DNA of 37,240 bases, taken from positions 1 to 37,240 of the forward strand of contig JAQBWV010000038.1 in NCBI GenBank assembly GCA_027624335.1, in the 5' to 3' direction. The position numbers and the translations under genes were made by a program. Source of the DNA: Planctomycetota bacterium (GTDB taxonomy: Bacteria > Planctomycetota > Planctomycetia > Planctomycetales > Planctomycetaceae). Below, one piece after another: positions 18,063-26,545 of this stretch. The notes under the pieces were generated by a model, which was not told the DNA's origin, did not search any database, and saw only the letters and a program-made list of their open reading frames with translations. Every line of letters starts with the position of its first letter. The first letter of the stretch is position 1.

Positions 18063-19223
18063 TTACTCGGGTCGCAACAGCACGTCTGGCCTGTGGACGG
18101 GAACGCCCTTTACATCCACCTCGATCTTCGGCCAGTTCTCCATAGGCGTTAGAACGTCGAACCCCTTTTCGCCAATCAGAATCGTGTCTGCGGACATGGC
18201 CTGACCGATCGATGGTTGCCAGTAGATCGGCATACCCGCTGCGAGTTTGAATTGACTTTTCGGGACGATGGGAGCTTCGCAGACTTCGTAGCCCATGACG
18301 CATCCCTGGTCTGCGAAATGCCACTCTTCCGAGTGCCCGAACTTCTCGTAGATACGCTCGACCCGATTCCACGTCTCGTAAATCTCCCACTGGTGCTGGG
18401 AGAAGAACATTCCCGTTGCCTGAACCAGCAGACTGTCTAGATGCGCTTTTCTGACTTCCTTTGGAAGAGGCCCGAAACTGACCGTTCTGGCAGCACCAAC
18501 ATGCAGGCCTTCGCGTCTACCGATGACGGCAATTGTGCAATACCTTTCGATCGGGTCGTTGCCAAAACTCCAGTGTCGGTATCGTTGTCCCTGCCCGTCG
18601 GCCAGAACCTGCACTCGTTCCGGAATTATCTTCTGGCGATACAAACGGTGAGCGAGTTGTCCCGCGATTTCTGCCTCGGAATCACCTCTGTTGAACGAAC
18701 GAGCCGTCGCTTCAACTGCGTGAGCGACCAAGCTGCCTGTTACTCGCAACGACTTCCGTTCTGATTTGGAAAGCGGAAGACGCATCCCATTCAAATGCGG
18801 TGAAACATCCTGACAGCGTTCAAACGGAAAGTCGCAGGCGACGTTGCGGCCTCGACAAAGATCGCCCATCAGCAACTGCAGATCTTCCTGCCATGTCCGC
18901 TCCTTAAGCTGAAATCCGAGTCCGCTGATTTCTCGATCAAACAACTGGCCGGAGTCGGTATTCCGGCTCAGAACGACACGGGCTTCCGGCGTGACAAACA
19001 ACGCCGCCGACGTATCAGAAAGGCTTCCGCGAGTGCAGTTACCGCCTGCCGTTGCCCATGAGAAATTACCGGGGCGCGTCAGCAGCAGGCTGTCGAACGA
19101 CTGCTCCACCATAAACTGCGAAAGGGATTCGTGACGTCGCAGAATTTCAGCGCCACGATCCGGATCGATGATCTGGATCTCTCCAGATGACATGGAGCCG
19201 GGAAGTAGTGACGCAATAGACAT
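18063..19223 (-). CDS. M24 (creatinase / Xaa-Pro aminopeptidase) fold protein without metal ligands
   Basis: 386 residues. The N-terminal half (about 20-150) resembles the creatinase/prolidase N domain (FDSLLLTRPGNFSWATAG, VVLSRNTD), and the C-terminal half matches the pita-bread fold (helix LVAHAVEATARSFNRGDSEA; core near 304-318; CEAPIVPKSQFKLAAGMPIYW). The dinuclear metal site is missing. The Asp strand pair is replaced by GRREGLHVGAARTV (235-248), the His strand reads GCVMGYEVCEAP (307-318) instead of GHGIGLxxHExP, the first Glu is YWQPSIG, and the second is MSADTIL instead of RxEDTxL. It is thus probably not a peptidase, perhaps a binding protein. No signal peptide. The start ATG has AAGGTG upstream; Met11 is an alternative. 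Neighbours give no further clue. Confidence 0.78.
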   Translation of the reverse strand: MSIASLLPGSMSSGEIQIIDPDRGAEILRRHESLSQFMVEQSFDSLLLTRPGNFSWATAGGNCTRGSLSDTSAALFVTPEARVVLSRNTDSGQLFDREISGLGFQLKERTWQEDLQLLMGDLCRGRNVACDFPFERCQDVSPHLNGMRLPLSKSERKSLRVTGSLVAHAVEATARSFNRGDSEAEIAGQLAHRLYRQKIIPERVQVLADGQGQRYRHWSFGNDPIERYCTIAVIGRREGLHVGAARTVSFGPLPKEVRKAHLDSLLVQATGMFFSQHQWEIYETWNRVERIYEKFGHSEEWHFADQGCVMGYEVCEAPIVPKSQFKLAAGMPIYWQPSIGQAMSADTILIGEKGFDVLTPMENWPKIEVDVKGVPVHRPDVLLRPE

Positions 19224-19506
19224 AGGCCATCACCTTGTGAAGTTTCTGACCAGCAGGCATGCCGGATGGGGAACAGAAACTTACGCTCGAATCAATGAAC
19301 ACTGGAGCCGCAGATGTGACAGGCAATTCTGGCGTTCAACACCAGCTCTTGCAGCCGTACAGGATAGCAGTCGCATGTCTGATTGAAACATGATTTCCCG
19401 ACTGCGGAATAGCGAAAAGCTCTGTCCTTATCGGTAGAAACGGCACGAGATGACATGTCGCGGTGTCAGGCATGCGAGGGTTACCAGCACACCGGTAGCC
19501 AGACCA
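19224..19506. other. Intergenic gap before the M24-like gene
   Basis: 283 bases between two minus-strand genes. The AAGGTG near 19231 is the M24-like ribosome-binding site. I see no terminator, repeat or small gene. Confidence 0.4.
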
Positions 19507-21654
19507 CTATTCACGAGCAAGTATTGCTTTCACTTTCTCGGCGGCCTCGGCCCTCGCCTTTTTCAGGACACTTTCCAGTGTCACTGGTGCTCCGCCCTGA
19601 CGCTTACTTTCGTCGGACGCTTCCATGAACGCATAGATTTCCAAAGTCTCGGCTTCTGAAACCGGGACCTGACGAGTCTTGAAGAACTTCACGATCTCCA
19701 CAACCAGTGGGCGATACCCACCGTACTTGCCGACTGGAGCGATTCCTTTTTCGCCAAACGCCGTTCCACCGTAACCGCTCGTGCCAGAACGGATCCCGCG
19801 AAACGTTCCGATCCGCCCGTCGTTCCAGGTTCCAGTAACAAGTTCAAAGTCCGTTGAACTGGCACGCGTCACTGATTCGCAGCCGGCACCCATGACGGTA
19901 AACAGCATCTCGACTCCGTGAATGCCGTACCAGAACAGGTCGGGATGCGTCTTCTCGAGTGAGCATGGCGAATACGTGCTGCATCCCAGAATGCGACCAA
20001 TTGATCCGGCTCGCAATGCCTGCGGCCCTTCCGAAAATCGAAGCGACGACGCACTGAACAATGGCGTCTTGAAGTGCCGCCCGAGCTCGAACATGGCGAT
20101 AGCATCGGTCACCGAGCCAGCGATTGGCTTGTCGACGAAAACCGGCAAACCTGCTTTGAGTGCCGGAATAATCTGTTCCAGATGAGGTCGTCCGTCGTTG
20201 GTTTCAAGCAGGATGGCATCGACCTGTCCGACAAGTGCGTCCAGGTCGTCGACGATCAGGACTCCGAGTTCTTTCATCTGCTCGATGTAACCTGGCACTC
20301 GACTCGTGCTGGATTCAATGTCCGGGCTGCCCTTCGGATAAACGGCGACCACTCGAAAACCGGCAATATCCTCGGTTGCTTTCGGATCATTCAACAGCTT
20401 TGTGAAAGCGATGCAATGCGAAGTGTCCAGGCCGATCATGCCGATGCGAATCGTCTTTCGTTTCTTCGATTCCGCGTCAGCAGCATCAGTTGTGTCGGAG
20501 CTTTTATCTGCCGGTTCCGACGCTGGCTTGTCGCCGACGTCCGGCTTTCCGATCAGTGAATTCGCCAGGGCAGCGAGATTGGCCACTCCAGCAACGATAC
20601 TTTCCGCTCCACGTGAAGAACCCAACACACTCTCAGTTTTCCAGACGATTACCGTTCCGTCACGACTTGCCGACGCAATGAGACTTCCGTCATTAGAGAC
20701 TGCCACATCAAATACCGGCCCCTTGTGAGAATCGATCGAGGCCGTTGTTTCTCCGGTGCTGGCTTCCCAGACATGAATCTCGTTCTTACCAATTGCCCGG
20801 CCTCCGCTGACGGAAACCACGTGCCGACCAGACGGAAGAAACCTGACGGCGTTCGTCGGTCGCGAATGCCCGTCGTACTCGAGTTCGACCTTTCCGGTTT
20901 CGACCGAATGCAGTTTTACTTTTTCATCCAGGCTCGTCGTAGCGACTCGCTTGCCATCGGGCGAAAAAGCAACCCCCGTCGCTGCGCGATCGTGTTCTTC
21001 AAATTCGTGTACGACAATTCCGGACGATGCGTTCAACAGTCGAACATGCCCAGGGCGAGTCGGACGTGTGTCGTCTCCCGAAGCAACGGCAACCTGGCTG
21101 CCGTCCGGAGAAATCGCGACTCCGGTAACCGGGTCGTCCTGTTCCTGATACAGGATTCGCGATGTGCCATCTGAAAGATTCCACAAACGCACCGTGGTGT
21201 CTTCACTGGATGTCGCCAGAAGCCGACCATCAGGAGAAATCGACATGCTCGTGACATAAGCACGATGGTCGGAGAATTCCTGCTCGACTTTCCATGACGT
21301 CGTATTGAGAACCGCGACCTGGCGAAAGCCACCGGCAAACAGACGAGTCCCGTCGTTCGAAAATACGAGGCAGCGAACTCGGCCGAGTTTATGCCTGACC
21401 GCGTTAAGCGGCTTTGGAGACCCGAGCTTCGAAATCTGGATCTCGTCGTAGGTGCCGGTTGCGACAAGGTTCCCATCAGGGCTGAACGCCACCGACGCCA
21501 CCCATTCATTGAACGGCCCGAGAATCGCGGCGGGTTTAGTCGGCGGCTTCGTCGCAGCCTCGCCAGTCAGCTGAGCATGCACTGGCGCCATTTCGGCGAA
21601 CAATGCAAACACAACCAGAAGCAACGACGAAAGTCCGAGGCGTGAAGCAACCAT
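19507..21654 (-). CDS. Exported WD40 propeller fused to a Gfo/Idh/MocA oxidoreductase domain
   Basis: 715 residues from the ATG at 21654, which has GGGAGAG seven bases upstream and opens a Sec-type signal peptide (cleavage near residue 27, PVHAQ). The open frame extends upstream, but that part is not signal-like. Residues 45-340 hold seven WD40 units, each with an SPDG or SNDG turn (for example ISPDGRLLATSSEDTTVRLW and VSNDGSLIASASRDGTVIVW), enough for one closed propeller. After a charged linker (about 370-400), residues 401-710 form a Gfo/Idh/MocA dehydrogenase-like unit: Rossmann start RIGMIGLDTSHC, FVDKPIAGS (508-510 DKP in place of the usual EKP) and GIHGVEMLF with the His of the second catalytic motif. 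Such enzymes oxidise or reduce sugars with NAD(P). Export by Sec of a domain that uses a cytosolic cofactor is odd, since no twin-arginine is visible. Confidence 0.85.
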   Translation of the reverse strand: MVASRLGLSSLLLVVFALFAEMAPVHAQLTGEAATKPPTKPAAILGPFNEWVASVAFSPDGNLVATGTYDEIQISKLGSPKPLNAVRHKLGRVRCLVFSNDGTRLFAGGFRQVAVLNTTSWKVEQEFSDHRAYVTSMSISPDGRLLATSSEDTTVRLWNLSDGTSRILYQEQDDPVTGVAISPDGSQVAVASGDDTRPTRPGHVRLLNASSGIVVHEFEEHDRAATGVAFSPDGKRVATTSLDEKVKLHSVETGKVELEYDGHSRPTNAVRFLPSGRHVVSVSGGRAIGKNEIHVWEASTGETTASIDSHKGPVFDVAVSNDGSLIASASRDGTVIVWKTESVLGSSRGAESIVAGVANLAALANSLIGKPDVGDKPASEPADKSSDTTDAADAESKKRKTIRIGMIGLDTSHCIAFTKLLNDPKATEDIAGFRVVAVYPKGSPDIESSTSRVPGYIEQMKELGVLIVDDLDALVGQVDAILLETNDGRPHLEQIIPALKAGLPVFVDKPIAGSVTDAIAMFELGRHFKTPLFSASSLRFSEGPQALRAGSIGRILGCSTYSPCSLEKTHPDLFWYGIHGVEMLFTVMGAGCESVTRASSTDFELVTGTWNDGRIGTFRGIRSGTSGYGGTAFGEKGIAPVGKYGGYRPLVVEIVKFFKTRQVPVSEAETLEIYAFMEASDESKRQGGAPVTLESVLKKARAEAAEKVKAILARE

Positions 21655-21765
21655 TGCAGTGCTCTCCCGTTTGTGGAGTCGACGTGTGAATTCTGCGAAA
21701 TGCGGTTGAACATCGTGACAAAGTCCGCCTGGAATAGCATCCACAACGACCACACCGGGCGCCCA

Positions 21766-22677
21766 TTACTCTCTCGATTTTCGTTTCCGGCGATCAGCAG
21801 CGGCCTGCTTGAGTCGCTGACGGGCCTCGCGGATGGGGTGCATCATTTCGTCGATTGTTTGCCACCGATCGTTCGGGTGCTTTTCCAGACCCTTCATGAT
21901 GGTTGCCGCGATCTGCTCGTCGATGCCCGGAGCCATACCACGAATGTCTTTCGGAGGCTGATTGATCGCCTGCAATACCGCTTCCAGTGTTTCGCCAGTG
22001 TCCCACGGATGTAGTTTTGTGAACATCTCGAAGCACGTCACGGCGTAGGCGAAAATGTCGATCCGCTGGTCCGTCGTCTGTCGCTTAATCAGCTCCGGAG
22101 CCATGTATGACGCCGTACCAGTCCGGTTGCCAGGCTTCTGGAATGTCGGAGTGTTGGGGACGACCAGACCAAAGTCGATCAGCTTGACGACTCCTTCGGG
22201 ATCGACGACCACGTTCCGCGGACATATGTCGCGGTGGATCCAGCCGGCCTCGTGGAAATACTTAATTCCTTCGCCGAGTTGCAGCATGAAATTCAGACGA
22301 TTCTTCAGCATCATCTCGTTCTGCATGTCGACGAGAAAGCTAAGACTGACCCCTTCGACAAACTCCATCACCAGAAACTGTTCGTCGTCGATCGTCGTGC
22401 CGAACTCGTAAGTGTTGACGACATACTTGTGTTTGAGCTGAACGGCGATCTCGCCTTCAGTGGGTTTGTTGAGCCCATAGAAACGGGCCTCGAACCTCGC
22501 CGTCTTGTACTTGTCCAGGACTTTTACAGCGACGTGTTTTCCAGACACCGTGTCATTGGCACGCCAGACTTTGGACATGCTGCCCTGCCCGACACGCCCG
22601 ATCAATTCGAACCGTTTGGTAATATCGGTGCGGAAAACCTTCGGTTTTCTCTTAAACCACTTATTTAGAAAGTTCAT
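21766..22677 (-). CDS. Ser/Thr protein kinase with atypical catalytic loop, coupled to accD
   Basis: 303 residues from the ATG at 22677 (a GTG at 22692 in the same frame overlaps the accD stop). No membrane segment or extra domain; it is a bare Hanks-type kinase with a basic tail. Present: glycine loop GRVGQGSMSKV, VAVK (Lys52), DFG (168-170), a Thr-rich activation segment NRTGTASYMAPE. Changed: the catalytic loop reads HRDICPRN (148-155), with Cys152 in place of the Lys that normally contacts the gamma-phosphate. The Asp and Asn of the loop remain, so activity may be reduced rather than lost. It follows accD with no gap, at the end of the rpe, phosphatase-like, accD run, so it is probably translated from the same message. 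Its targets are not visible. Confidence 0.88.
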   Translation of the reverse strand: MNFLNKWFKRKPKVFRTDITKRFELIGRVGQGSMSKVWRANDTVSGKHVAVKVLDKYKTARFEARFYGLNKPTEGEIAVQLKHKYVVNTYEFGTTIDDEQFLVMEFVEGVSLSFLVDMQNEMMLKNRLNFMLQLGEGIKYFHEAGWIHRDICPRNVVVDPEGVVKLIDFGLVVPNTPTFQKPGNRTGTASYMAPELIKRQTTDQRIDIFAYAVTCFEMFTKLHPWDTGETLEAVLQAINQPPKDIRGMAPGIDEQIAATIMKGLEKHPNDRWQTIDEMMHPIREARQRLKQAAADRRKRKSRE

Positions 22678-22688
22678 CGCACGTGGTC

Positions 22689-23540
22689 TCACATGCCACA
22701 GTAGTCGATGATGCGGGCGACCTCGCTCCGCAGATGATGCCGATGCACAATCCGATCGACGAATCCGGCAGTTTCAAGAAATTCACTTGTTTGAAAATTC
22801 GGCGGCAGTTTCTCGTTGACTGTCGCCTGAACCACTCGAGGACCAGCAAAACCTACCAGCGCTTTCGGTTCGGCGATGATAACGTCGCCAAGCGCGGCAA
22901 AGCTGGCGGCGACCCCGCCCATCGTCGGGTGCGTCAGGATCGAGATATACAAACCACCTGACTCACGAAACTTGGCGAGTGCTGCTGACGTTTTCCCCAT
23001 CTGCATCAGCGAGAGAATGCCTTCGTGCATTCGTGCGCCTCCACCGGAACCGCTAAGGATAATCAGGGGCAGATGCTTTTCCGTCGCGGCTTCTATAGCT
23101 CGAGTCAGCTTCTCGCCAACGACTGAGCCCATGCTGCCCATGATGAAGTTGGAATCAGTTAGAGCAAACACCAGCGGACGACCTCGCATATAGCCCCGTC
23201 CGGCAATGCAGGCTTCCGTAAGTCCGGTGCGTTCCTGTTCGACGACGAGACGTTCGGCATACGGCTTCTTGTCCACAAAACCGAGTGGGTCGCACGGTCT
23301 GAGATTTGCAAACCACTCTTCGAAACTGTCTGTGTCGAGCAGTTGTTGAACCCGCACTTTTCCAGGCACAATGAAGTGGTGATCGCATTGCGCGCAGACG
23401 TACTGGTTTTCTTCGACCGAACGGCGATACACCGTCGCGCTGCAGCCAGGACACTGTTGCCAGAGCCCTTCTGGAACGCCGCGTTTCTGCCGTTTCATGT
23501 GGTCCTGCCAGGACTCGACATCCGGTTTGGCCTGACTCAT
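22689..23540 (-). CDS. accD: Acetyl-CoA carboxylase carboxyltransferase subunit beta
   Basis: AccD joins AccA to transfer the carboxyl group from carboxybiotin to acetyl-CoA, giving malonyl-CoA for fatty-acid synthesis. The 283-residue length fits the family. The N-terminal four-cysteine zinc ribbon is intact (Cys30, 33, 49, 52 in CPGC and CAQC). The crotonase-type core is recognisable from [17 protein letters not shown], the acyl-CoA-binding stretch [18 protein letters not shown] and [13 protein letters not shown] [17 protein letters not shown] lies about ten bases before the ATG. It sits 12 bases after the phosphatase-like gene and touches the kinase gene, so all four are likely one operon. 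accA is not in this window. Confidence 0.97.
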   Translation of the reverse strand: MSQAKPDVESWQDHMKRQKRGVPEGLWQQCPGCSATVYRRSVEENQYVCAQCDHHFIVPGKVRVQQLLDTDSFEEWFANLRPCDPLGFVDKKPYAERLVVEQERTGLTEACIAGRGYMRGRPLVFALTDSNFIMGSMGSVVGEKLTRAIEAATEKHLPLIILSGSGGGARMHEGILSLMQMGKTSAALAKFRESGGLYISILTHPTMGGVAASFAALGDVIIAEPKALVGFAGPRVVQATVNEKLPPNFQTSEFLETAGFVDRIVHRHHLRSEVARIIDYCGM

Positions 23541-23552
23541 ATTGAGTTGCCT

Positions 23553-24179
23553 TTATTCATTACCGGCTGCAGCAGCGAGCGGAATCAATTCGCTGGATCC
23601 CGTTCGATCATCTGCTGAACCGCTGGTCTGAATGATCTCGACGAGGTGATCTTCACAGCAGCCAAACATGGCATCCCCAATATCCTCTGGCACCGCCCCT
23701 CGTAACATACAGCTTACGAGACTCGCCAGTGGCTCGGAAGCCACCACTACGAAGCTGTCGTACTTCTTCAGTGGCTTCCTCAAAGCCTCGGCGATTCGTT
23801 CGAAAGCGACCTCGACGGTCTCTCCCTCCGGGGGACAGACGGTCTCAGGAGATTCCTCCCACTGCTTGAACACCCGAGGAAATTTTTTGCGTATCTCGAC
23901 GACGCAGAGCCCCTGCCACAATCCCTGATCGAGATTGCACAACTGCTTTTTTTCTTTGAGCGTGATGTCGAGCGCTTGAGCGACGGCTTCCGCTGTAGAG
24001 CGGCACGGGTCGCACGGACTGGTAATGACCGCTTCGACCGGCTGGTCTCGGATCGCGTCAATCACTTTCGCAAGCTGACACTGCCCACGTTCATTAAGAG
24101 GTAACTCAAGCGAGCCCTGAATACGCTTCTGCTCGTCAAAGTCAGTACACCCTGGTCGAACCAGAACGACTGTGGACAT
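23553..24179 (-). CDS. Histidine-phosphatase (phosphoglycerate-mutase-like) fold protein lacking both catalytic histidines
   Basis: 208 residues with the histidine-phosphatase layout: an N-terminal strand LVRPG, RIQGSLELPLNERG (18-32), SSP-type ITSPCDPCRSTAEAV with Arg60, LDQGLWQG (83-90), PEGETVEVAFERI, and a final strand VVVASEPLASLV. The family motif is RHG; here residues 8-10 are RPG, so the phospho-accepting His is Pro9. The second catalytic His, usually in SHG, is Glu149 (ASEP). The two phosphate-binding arginines, Arg8 and Arg60, are kept. The protein could therefore bind a phosphorylated ligand but should not hydrolyse it by the usual route. It lies between rpe and accD with 12-base spacers, so it is probably co-expressed with them and may sense or bind rather than catalyse. 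Confidence 0.82.
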   Translation of the reverse strand: MSTVVLVRPGCTDFDEQKRIQGSLELPLNERGQCQLAKVIDAIRDQPVEAVITSPCDPCRSTAEAVAQALDITLKEKKQLCNLDQGLWQGLCVVEIRKKFPRVFKQWEESPETVCPPEGETVEVAFERIAEALRKPLKKYDSFVVVASEPLASLVSCMLRGAVPEDIGDAMFGCCEDHLVEIIQTSGSADDRTGSSELIPLAAAAGNE

Positions 24180-24191
24180 TGAAATGTTCCG

Positions 24192-24896
24192 TTACTGGAA
24201 AGAGCTGCTCTGGCGACCTGCCAGTGCTGACAGCTCGTGAATGGCGGTACTGTAGTCCGACTCGTCGAATACAGAACTGCCGACCACAAACAAGTCTGCT
24301 CCCGCTTCAGAACAGTCGGCGATAGTCGCAGGACCAACACCGCCATCCACGGAAAGCACAGTCTCCGGAGAACACAGTTCCCGAAGCCGACGCAGTTTGC
24401 TCAATGCGTCAGGAATAAACTTCTGCCCGCCAAACCCCGGCTCAACGCTCATCACGAGCACCAGGTCACAGTCGGACAGGAACGGCTCGATCTTTTCAAC
24501 TGGCGTGCCCGGATTGATCGCCAGTCCTGCCACCACATCGGCGTCACGAATTCGCCGCAGCAGTGGACTGGCAGTCGGAACCGCTTCGTAATGGAAAGTA
24601 ATCGCCTCGCAGCCGGCTTTGAGATACTCATCGAGATACCTTTCCGGCTCAGATATCATCAGGTGAGCATCGAAAATGGCGCTGGTCATCGACCGCATTT
24701 TCTCAATCACCATGGGGCCGTATGACAGATTCGGGACAAAATGCCCATCCATCACGTCCCAGTGAAGCACCGCAGAACCGGCCGAGTTCAATAGCTCAAT
24801 CTCTCGATGCATATTGCCGAAGTCGCACTTCAGCATCGAGGGGGCGATTACCGGAACCCGGCTACGGATTCGATCAAGAATTGCCGAACGGCTCAT
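24192..24896 (-). CDS. rpe: Ribulose-phosphate 3-epimerase
   Basis: Interconverts ribulose 5-phosphate and xylulose 5-phosphate in the pentose phosphate pathway. 234 residues from the ATG chosen; the family runs 210-240. Motifs in order: [22 protein letters not shown] (metal-binding His and catalytic Asp), DAHLMI, the phosphate loop [12 protein letters not shown] with DGGV and FVVGSSVF at the end. The open frame continues 27 codons upstream with a hydrophobic stretch, but this enzyme is cytosolic and homologues begin near the chosen Met, so the extension is probably not translated. First gene of the likely rpe, phosphatase-like, accD, kinase operon. Confidence 0.95.
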   Translation of the reverse strand: MSRSAILDRIRSRVPVIAPSMLKCDFGNMHREIELLNSAGSAVLHWDVMDGHFVPNLSYGPMVIEKMRSMTSAIFDAHLMISEPERYLDEYLKAGCEAITFHYEAVPTASPLLRRIRDADVVAGLAINPGTPVEKIEPFLSDCDLVLVMSVEPGFGGQKFIPDALSKLRRLRELCSPETVLSVDGGVGPATIADCSEAGADLFVVGSSVFDESDYSTAIHELSALAGRQSSSFQ

Positions 24897-25209
24897 CGGG
24901 AAGAGTGCCCCGGACAGGAAAATCAGTCCCAGCACTCTCAGGTAGCTGGTTCGAAGCGAGCCATTTGAACCAAACACGGGCGTTCAATCAATTCCGAAGT
25001 GAATTTCGGCACGAACGAACCCAGTTGACCGACGACCATATCAACTAACACGAACTTAAAAAAACGCGTCGATACACATTTCGCGAGTATCCGAAAGCGA
25101 CATTTCCGTGAAGTTTCAGAACACAGAACACTCTGTGCGGTCGTGGAAGTGGCTGCCGTTCTCCGTGCAGGTTGTCACCAGGGGTCGAGAGTGGCTGGCA
25201 CGGGAACAC

Positions 25210-25250
25210 GGGTTTCTTCCGTGAAATTCGGTGTGTTCCGTGGTTCTACT
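25210..25250. repeat. Degenerate intergenic repeat, copy 1
   Basis: The stretch TTCCGTGAAATTCGGTGTG followed by TTCCGTGGTTC resembles, in opposite orientation, the sequence just after mdh (26460-26545). Both look like eroded members of a dispersed intergenic family built from TTCGTG/CCGTGG words. Confidence 0.4.
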
Positions 25251-25365
25251 CATTCAAGGCTGACGGACGAATTGGAGTATGCCCGACAGTGGTGTCTCAG
25301 CGCGGACCACCATTAGAATCCCGCGCCGCTTAAGATATCACCACACCGTTCAGGATTGAGGATTC

Positions 25366-25370
25366 AGGAG
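25366..25370 (+). promoter_or_regulatory. Ribosome-binding site of mdh
   Basis: AGGAG six bases before the ATG at 25377. It decides this start over the one seven codons upstream. Confidence 0.8.
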
Positions 25371-25376
25371 TTCGCC

Positions 25377-26369
25377 ATGAAAGATCCGATTCGCGTTGCT
25401 GTTACCGGAGCCGCTGGAAACATTGGCTACGCTCTTGTTTTCCGTCTGGCGTCCGGGCAGGTTTTTGGTCCGGATCAACCCGTGATCGTCCATCTGGTCG
25501 AAGTTCCGCCAGTTCTGCCGTCGCTGGACGGCGTCCACATGGAGCTTGACGACTGTGCGTTCCCGACGCTCGCCGGCGTCGTTAAAGCGGACAGTGATCA
25601 TCTGGAAGACGGGTTTGCTGGTTGCAATCTGGTTCTGTGTGTCGGCAGCGTGCCTCGCAAAGACGGCATGGAGCGAGCCGACCTGATTCGAATCAACGGG
25701 CCGATCTTCACCAGCACGGGCAAGGCCATTAACTCGGCAGCCGCCAAAGATGTGCGCGTCGTCGTTGTGGGAAATCCCTGCAACACGAACTGCCTGATCG
25801 CCATGTCGAACGCTCCGGACGTGCCGCGAGATCGCTGGTACGCCATGACACGGCTTGATCAGAACCGGGCCGTTTCGATGCTTGCTCAGAAGTCCGGTCA
25901 GCATGTTTCCGATGTGCAGAATATGACGATCTGGGGCAATCACTCGGCCAGCCAGTACCCTGACTTCTACAACACAAAGATCGGTGGCCAGCCCGCCGCA
26001 GAAGTCATCGGTGACGAAGCATGGCTGCAGGGTGAGTTCATCTCGGCTGTCCAGAAACGGGGAGCGACAGTCATCAAGGCTCGCGGAGCATCCAGTGCGG
26101 CATCGGCAGCCAACGCCGCGCTCGATAATGTTCGAGACATCTGGTTTCCAACCCCGACCGGCCAGACTTTCAGCGCCGCCGTCTGCAGCGACGGCAGCTA
26201 CGGAATCGACGAAGGTCTCATCGCGAGCATTCCGCTCACGAGTGACGGTCAGACATGGACCGCCGCTCCCGACTTCGAGCACAACGACTTCGCTCAGGCG
26301 AAGGTCGATGCGACGATCGCCGAACTTCGAGAAGAGCGAGACACCGTCAAAGATCTTCTGCCCAGCTAA
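25377..26369 (+). CDS. mdh: Malate dehydrogenase
   Basis: NAD-dependent interconversion of malate and oxaloacetate in the citric acid cycle. 330 residues, of the long cytosolic-type MDH group rather than the lactate-dehydrogenase-like group. Seen: dinucleotide motif [12 protein letters not shown] (9-20), substrate Arg region [20 protein letters not shown], the Asp loop [13 protein letters not shown] and the catalytic His in [13 protein letters not shown]. Two small departures from the usual sequence are Cys in NPCNTN (usually Ala) and Gln in RLDQNRA (usually His); neither removes a catalytic residue. A strong ribosome-binding site and a textbook terminator frame it as a single-gene transcript. 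Confidence 0.97.
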   Translation: MKDPIRVAVTGAAGNIGYALVFRLASGQVFGPDQPVIVHLVEVPPVLPSLDGVHMELDDCAFPTLAGVVKADSDHLEDGFAGCNLVLCVGSVPRKDGMERADLIRINGPIFTSTGKAINSAAAKDVRVVVVGNPCNTNCLIAMSNAPDVPRDRWYAMTRLDQNRAVSMLAQKSGQHVSDVQNMTIWGNHSASQYPDFYNTKIGGQPAAEVIGDEAWLQGEFISAVQKRGATVIKARGASSAASAANAALDNVRDIWFPTPTGQTFSAAVCSDGSYGIDEGLIASIPLTSDGQTWTAAPDFEHNDFAQAKVDATIAELREERDTVKDLLPS

Positions 26370-26396
26370 AGTGTCCTTAGTTTTTGACAAACTGGA

Positions 26397-26432
26397 GAAC
26401 GCCGACGAACTATTCGTCGGCGTTCCCTTTTT
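26397..26432 (+). terminator. Rho-independent terminator of mdh
   Basis: A perfect 13-bp stem (GAACGCCGACGAA / TTCGTCGGCGTTC) with a 3-base loop, followed by CCTTTTT. It begins 28 bases after the mdh stop codon. Confidence 0.92.
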
Positions 26433-26459
26433 CGAGTCACGTCCGGTAGATTCCAGCAG

Positions 26460-26545
26460 AAGATTGATCCACGGATTTACACGAATCGGCACGAATTGAA
26501 GAACCGATTTGACGAAATCATCGGCGTTTATCCATGGCTCGTTTT
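26460..26545. repeat. Degenerate intergenic repeat, copy 2
   Basis: GATCCACGGATTTACACG followed by AATCGGCACGAATTG and, further on, TTTATCCATGGCTCG. It reads as an inverted relative of copy 1. Read on the minus strand it encodes PWIN and NPWIN-like peptides twice, showing an internal duplication. The stop codon and last residues of the membrane-protein gene lie inside it. Confidence 0.5.

Larger units (their letters stand above)
24897..25376. other. Divergent region between rpe and mdh, with a degenerate repeat
   Basis: 480 bases that should hold the promoters of the rpe operon and mdh. No small gene is convincing. It contains a degenerate copy of an intergenic repeat (25210-25250, listed separately). 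TTCCGTG words recur at about 25106, 25217 and 25236, suggesting older decayed repeat copies. Confidence 0.45.

Noticed and set aside
24897..24977. N-terminal extension of rpe with a hydrophobic stretch resembling a signal
   Set aside because: Ribulose-phosphate epimerase is cytosolic, and the family begins near the ATG at 24896.
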